A stretch of 33,556 nucleotides of DNA from positions 1-33,556 of the forward strand of contig CADCJS010000002.1 of NCBI GenBank assembly GCA_902801825.1. Reading direction: 5' to 3'. The notes beneath the pieces are model-generated. The model was not told where the DNA came from and did no database searches. It worked only from the letters and a program-made list of their open reading frames with translations. The position numbers and the translations under genes were made by a program. Below are positions 32,639 through 33,556 of the stretch, piece by piece. The stretch is from an uncultured Erysipelotrichaceae bacterium (lineage in GTDB: Bacteria > Bacillota_I > Bacilli_A > RF39 > UBA660). The number at the start of each line of letters is the position of its first letter. Position 1 is the stretch's first letter.

Positions 32639-33449
32639 AGAAATAGAAAGAACAATTATCAAAAAGTTTAGAAAAGATATTTGGCGTAAATTTGTAAAAG
32701 CTGTTAAAGAATATGAATTAATAAATGAAAATGATAATATTATGGTTTGTATTAGTGGAGGTAAAGATTCATTTTTAATGGCTAAATGTATTCAAGAGTT
32801 AAATAGACATTCTGATATAAAATTTAATGCTCGTTATGTAGTTATGAATCCTGGGTACAATGATAATGTATTAAAATTAATTAAAGAAAATGCAAATACA
32901 TTAAATGTTCCTATTGAAATATTTGAAAGTGATATTTTTGATGTTGTAGATAAAATAAGTAAAAATAATCCTTGTTATTTATGTGCTAAAATGAGAAGAG
33001 GATGTTTATATAGTAAAGCAAAAGAATTAGGATGTAATAAAATAGCATTAGGACATCATTTTAATGATGTTATTGAAACTTCACTTTTATCAATGCTATA
33101 TGCATCAGAAATAAAAACTATGATGCCAAAACTTCATAGTGATAATTTTGAAGGATTAGAATTAATTAGACCACTTTATTTAGTTAAAGAAGAAGATATA
33201 ATTTCATGGAAAAAATATAATGATTTAGAGTTTATTAATTGTGCATGCAAATTTACTCAGGAATGTAGTATAAATGAAGAAGCTAGTAAGAGAATAGAAA
33301 TAAAAAAATTAATAAAAGAATTAAAGAATAATAATGAAAATGTTGATTTAAATATTTTTACAGCATTAAATAACATAAATTTAAATTGTGTTTTAGGTTA
33401 TAAAAAAGATAAAAAAAAGTATTCCTTTTTGGATGATTATGAAAAATAA
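32625..33449 (+). CDS. ttcA: TtcA-family tRNA 2-thiocytidine synthase-like ATPase
   Basis: 274 residues from ATG 32625, after GGAG at 32614-32617. N-type ATP pyrophosphatase with P-loop ISGGKDS (43-49), central CYLCAKMRRGCLY (C117, C120), ALGHHFNDVIET, then MMPKLHSDN and IRPLYLVKE, and a third cysteine site NCACK (C206/C208). TtcA uses a [4Fe-4S] cluster held by three cysteines to thiolate C32 of tRNA; the cysteines here fit that. It overlaps the cysteine desulfurase gene, the expected sulfur donor. The family is well recognised; the exact tRNA target is inferred. Confidence 0.85.
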   Translation: MEKYKEIERTIIKKFRKDIWRKFVKAVKEYELINENDNIMVCISGGKDSFLMAKCIQELNRHSDIKFNARYVVMNPGYNDNVLKLIKENANTLNVPIEIFESDIFDVVDKISKNNPCYLCAKMRRGCLYSKAKELGCNKIALGHHFNDVIETSLLSMLYASEIKTMMPKLHSDNFEGLELIRPLYLVKEEDIISWKKYNDLEFINCACKFTQECSINEEASKRIEIKKLIKELKNNNENVDLNIFTALNNINLNCVLGYKKDKKKYSFLDDYEK

Positions 33450-33516
33450 AATGGTTGATAATAAGGAATTAAATGAAAATCAAATATCATGTTTTATTAA
33501 GGTTAATAATTTTTTA

Positions 33517-33545
33517 AAAAATAGTTAGCTTTTAACTATTTTTTT
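33517..33545 (+). terminator. Terminator after the desulfurase-ttcA pair
   Basis: Perfect 11-bp stem AAAAATAGTTA / TAACTATTTTT with a 5-base loop and trailing T. Confidence 0.8.
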
Positions 33546-33556
33546 ATTTTTTCATA

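Noticed and set aside
33439-33528. 29-codon frame overlapping the end of ttcA and running into the terminator
   Set aside because: No clear ribosome site, no recognisable similarity, and its stop lies in the terminator stem; it may be chance in AT-rich DNA.
1-33556. Genetic code 4 (UGA = Trp)
   Set aside because: All conserved proteins are full length with Trp as TGG and no in-frame TGA, so UGA is not a frequent sense codon here.

Overview
The window is very AT-rich, densely packed DNA from a low-G+C Gram-positive bacterium. The Bacillota character is shown by a forespore sigma factor (sigG) followed by a YlmC/YmxH gene, rnc-smc, mutL..miaA and tpiA..gpmI gene order, Shine-Dalgarno sites of the AGGAGG type, and CotF-like coat protein genes. 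The base composition and small proteins suggest an uncultured gut Bacilli/Erysipelotrichia-like lineage close to the Mollicutes, but the exact taxon cannot be read from this window. The code behaves as table 11: tryptophan is TGG and conserved proteins are uninterrupted. UGA is nearly absent even as a stop and is found only where genes overlap.

Layout: (1) 1-2388: end of a TMEM43-like gene, sigG, ylmC/ymxH and a CPBP membrane protease. (2) 2412-3490, minus strand: yidD translationally coupled to a ZnuA-like lipoprotein that has lost its metal-binding histidines. (3) 3641-5092: large kinase-like protein. (4) 5149-9712: rnc, a short-armed smc and two small zinc-ribbon-like proteins. (5) 9713-10066, minus strand: a one-domain YigZ/IMPACT protein. 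(6) 10158-13014: uvrC and a membrane-anchored unknown protein. (7) 13084-22038: the accessory highlight, described below. (8) 22083-26392: mutL, a MazE-like small protein, an SGNH hydrolase, a PlsC-type acyltransferase and miaA. (9) 26453-26882: two small genes, the second CotF-like. (10) 26945-31028: membrane protein, divergent tpiA, kinase-like protein, unknown protein, gpmI. (11) 31031-33449: remnant of a cation diffusion facilitator gene, cysteine desulfurase and TtcA-family tRNA thiolase.

The most interesting unit is a roughly 9 kb cluster bounded by a terminator plus a consensus promoter on the left (13005-13064) and a terminator on the right (22030-22056). It encodes eight tandem secreted paralogues of about 190-207 residues. 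Six have the same signal peptide ending in A-F-A-A-L-S, and all share a four-cysteine framework. They are followed by an ER/SipW-type signal peptidase with a large extra membrane domain, a BspA/DUF285-type leucine-rich surface protein with a similar signal, and a two-pass membrane protein resembling DUF5305. The subunits resemble TasA/camelysin biofilm fibre proteins in signal type and in a KPGD-x(n)-N-x-G core. I infer a self-contained surface-fibre system with its own maturation peptidase, in which the first and last paralogues, which lack the cleavage site, may act as membrane anchors or caps.

Elsewhere the genes are mostly housekeeping (DNA repair, tRNA modification, chromosome segregation, glycolysis, sulfur transfer), with repeated reductive signs: short SMC arms, one-domain YigZ, a truncated transporter gene and a catalytically divergent TpiA. 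No stretch over 300 bases lacks a gene, and I see no tRNA, rRNA, CRISPR array or insertion sequence.
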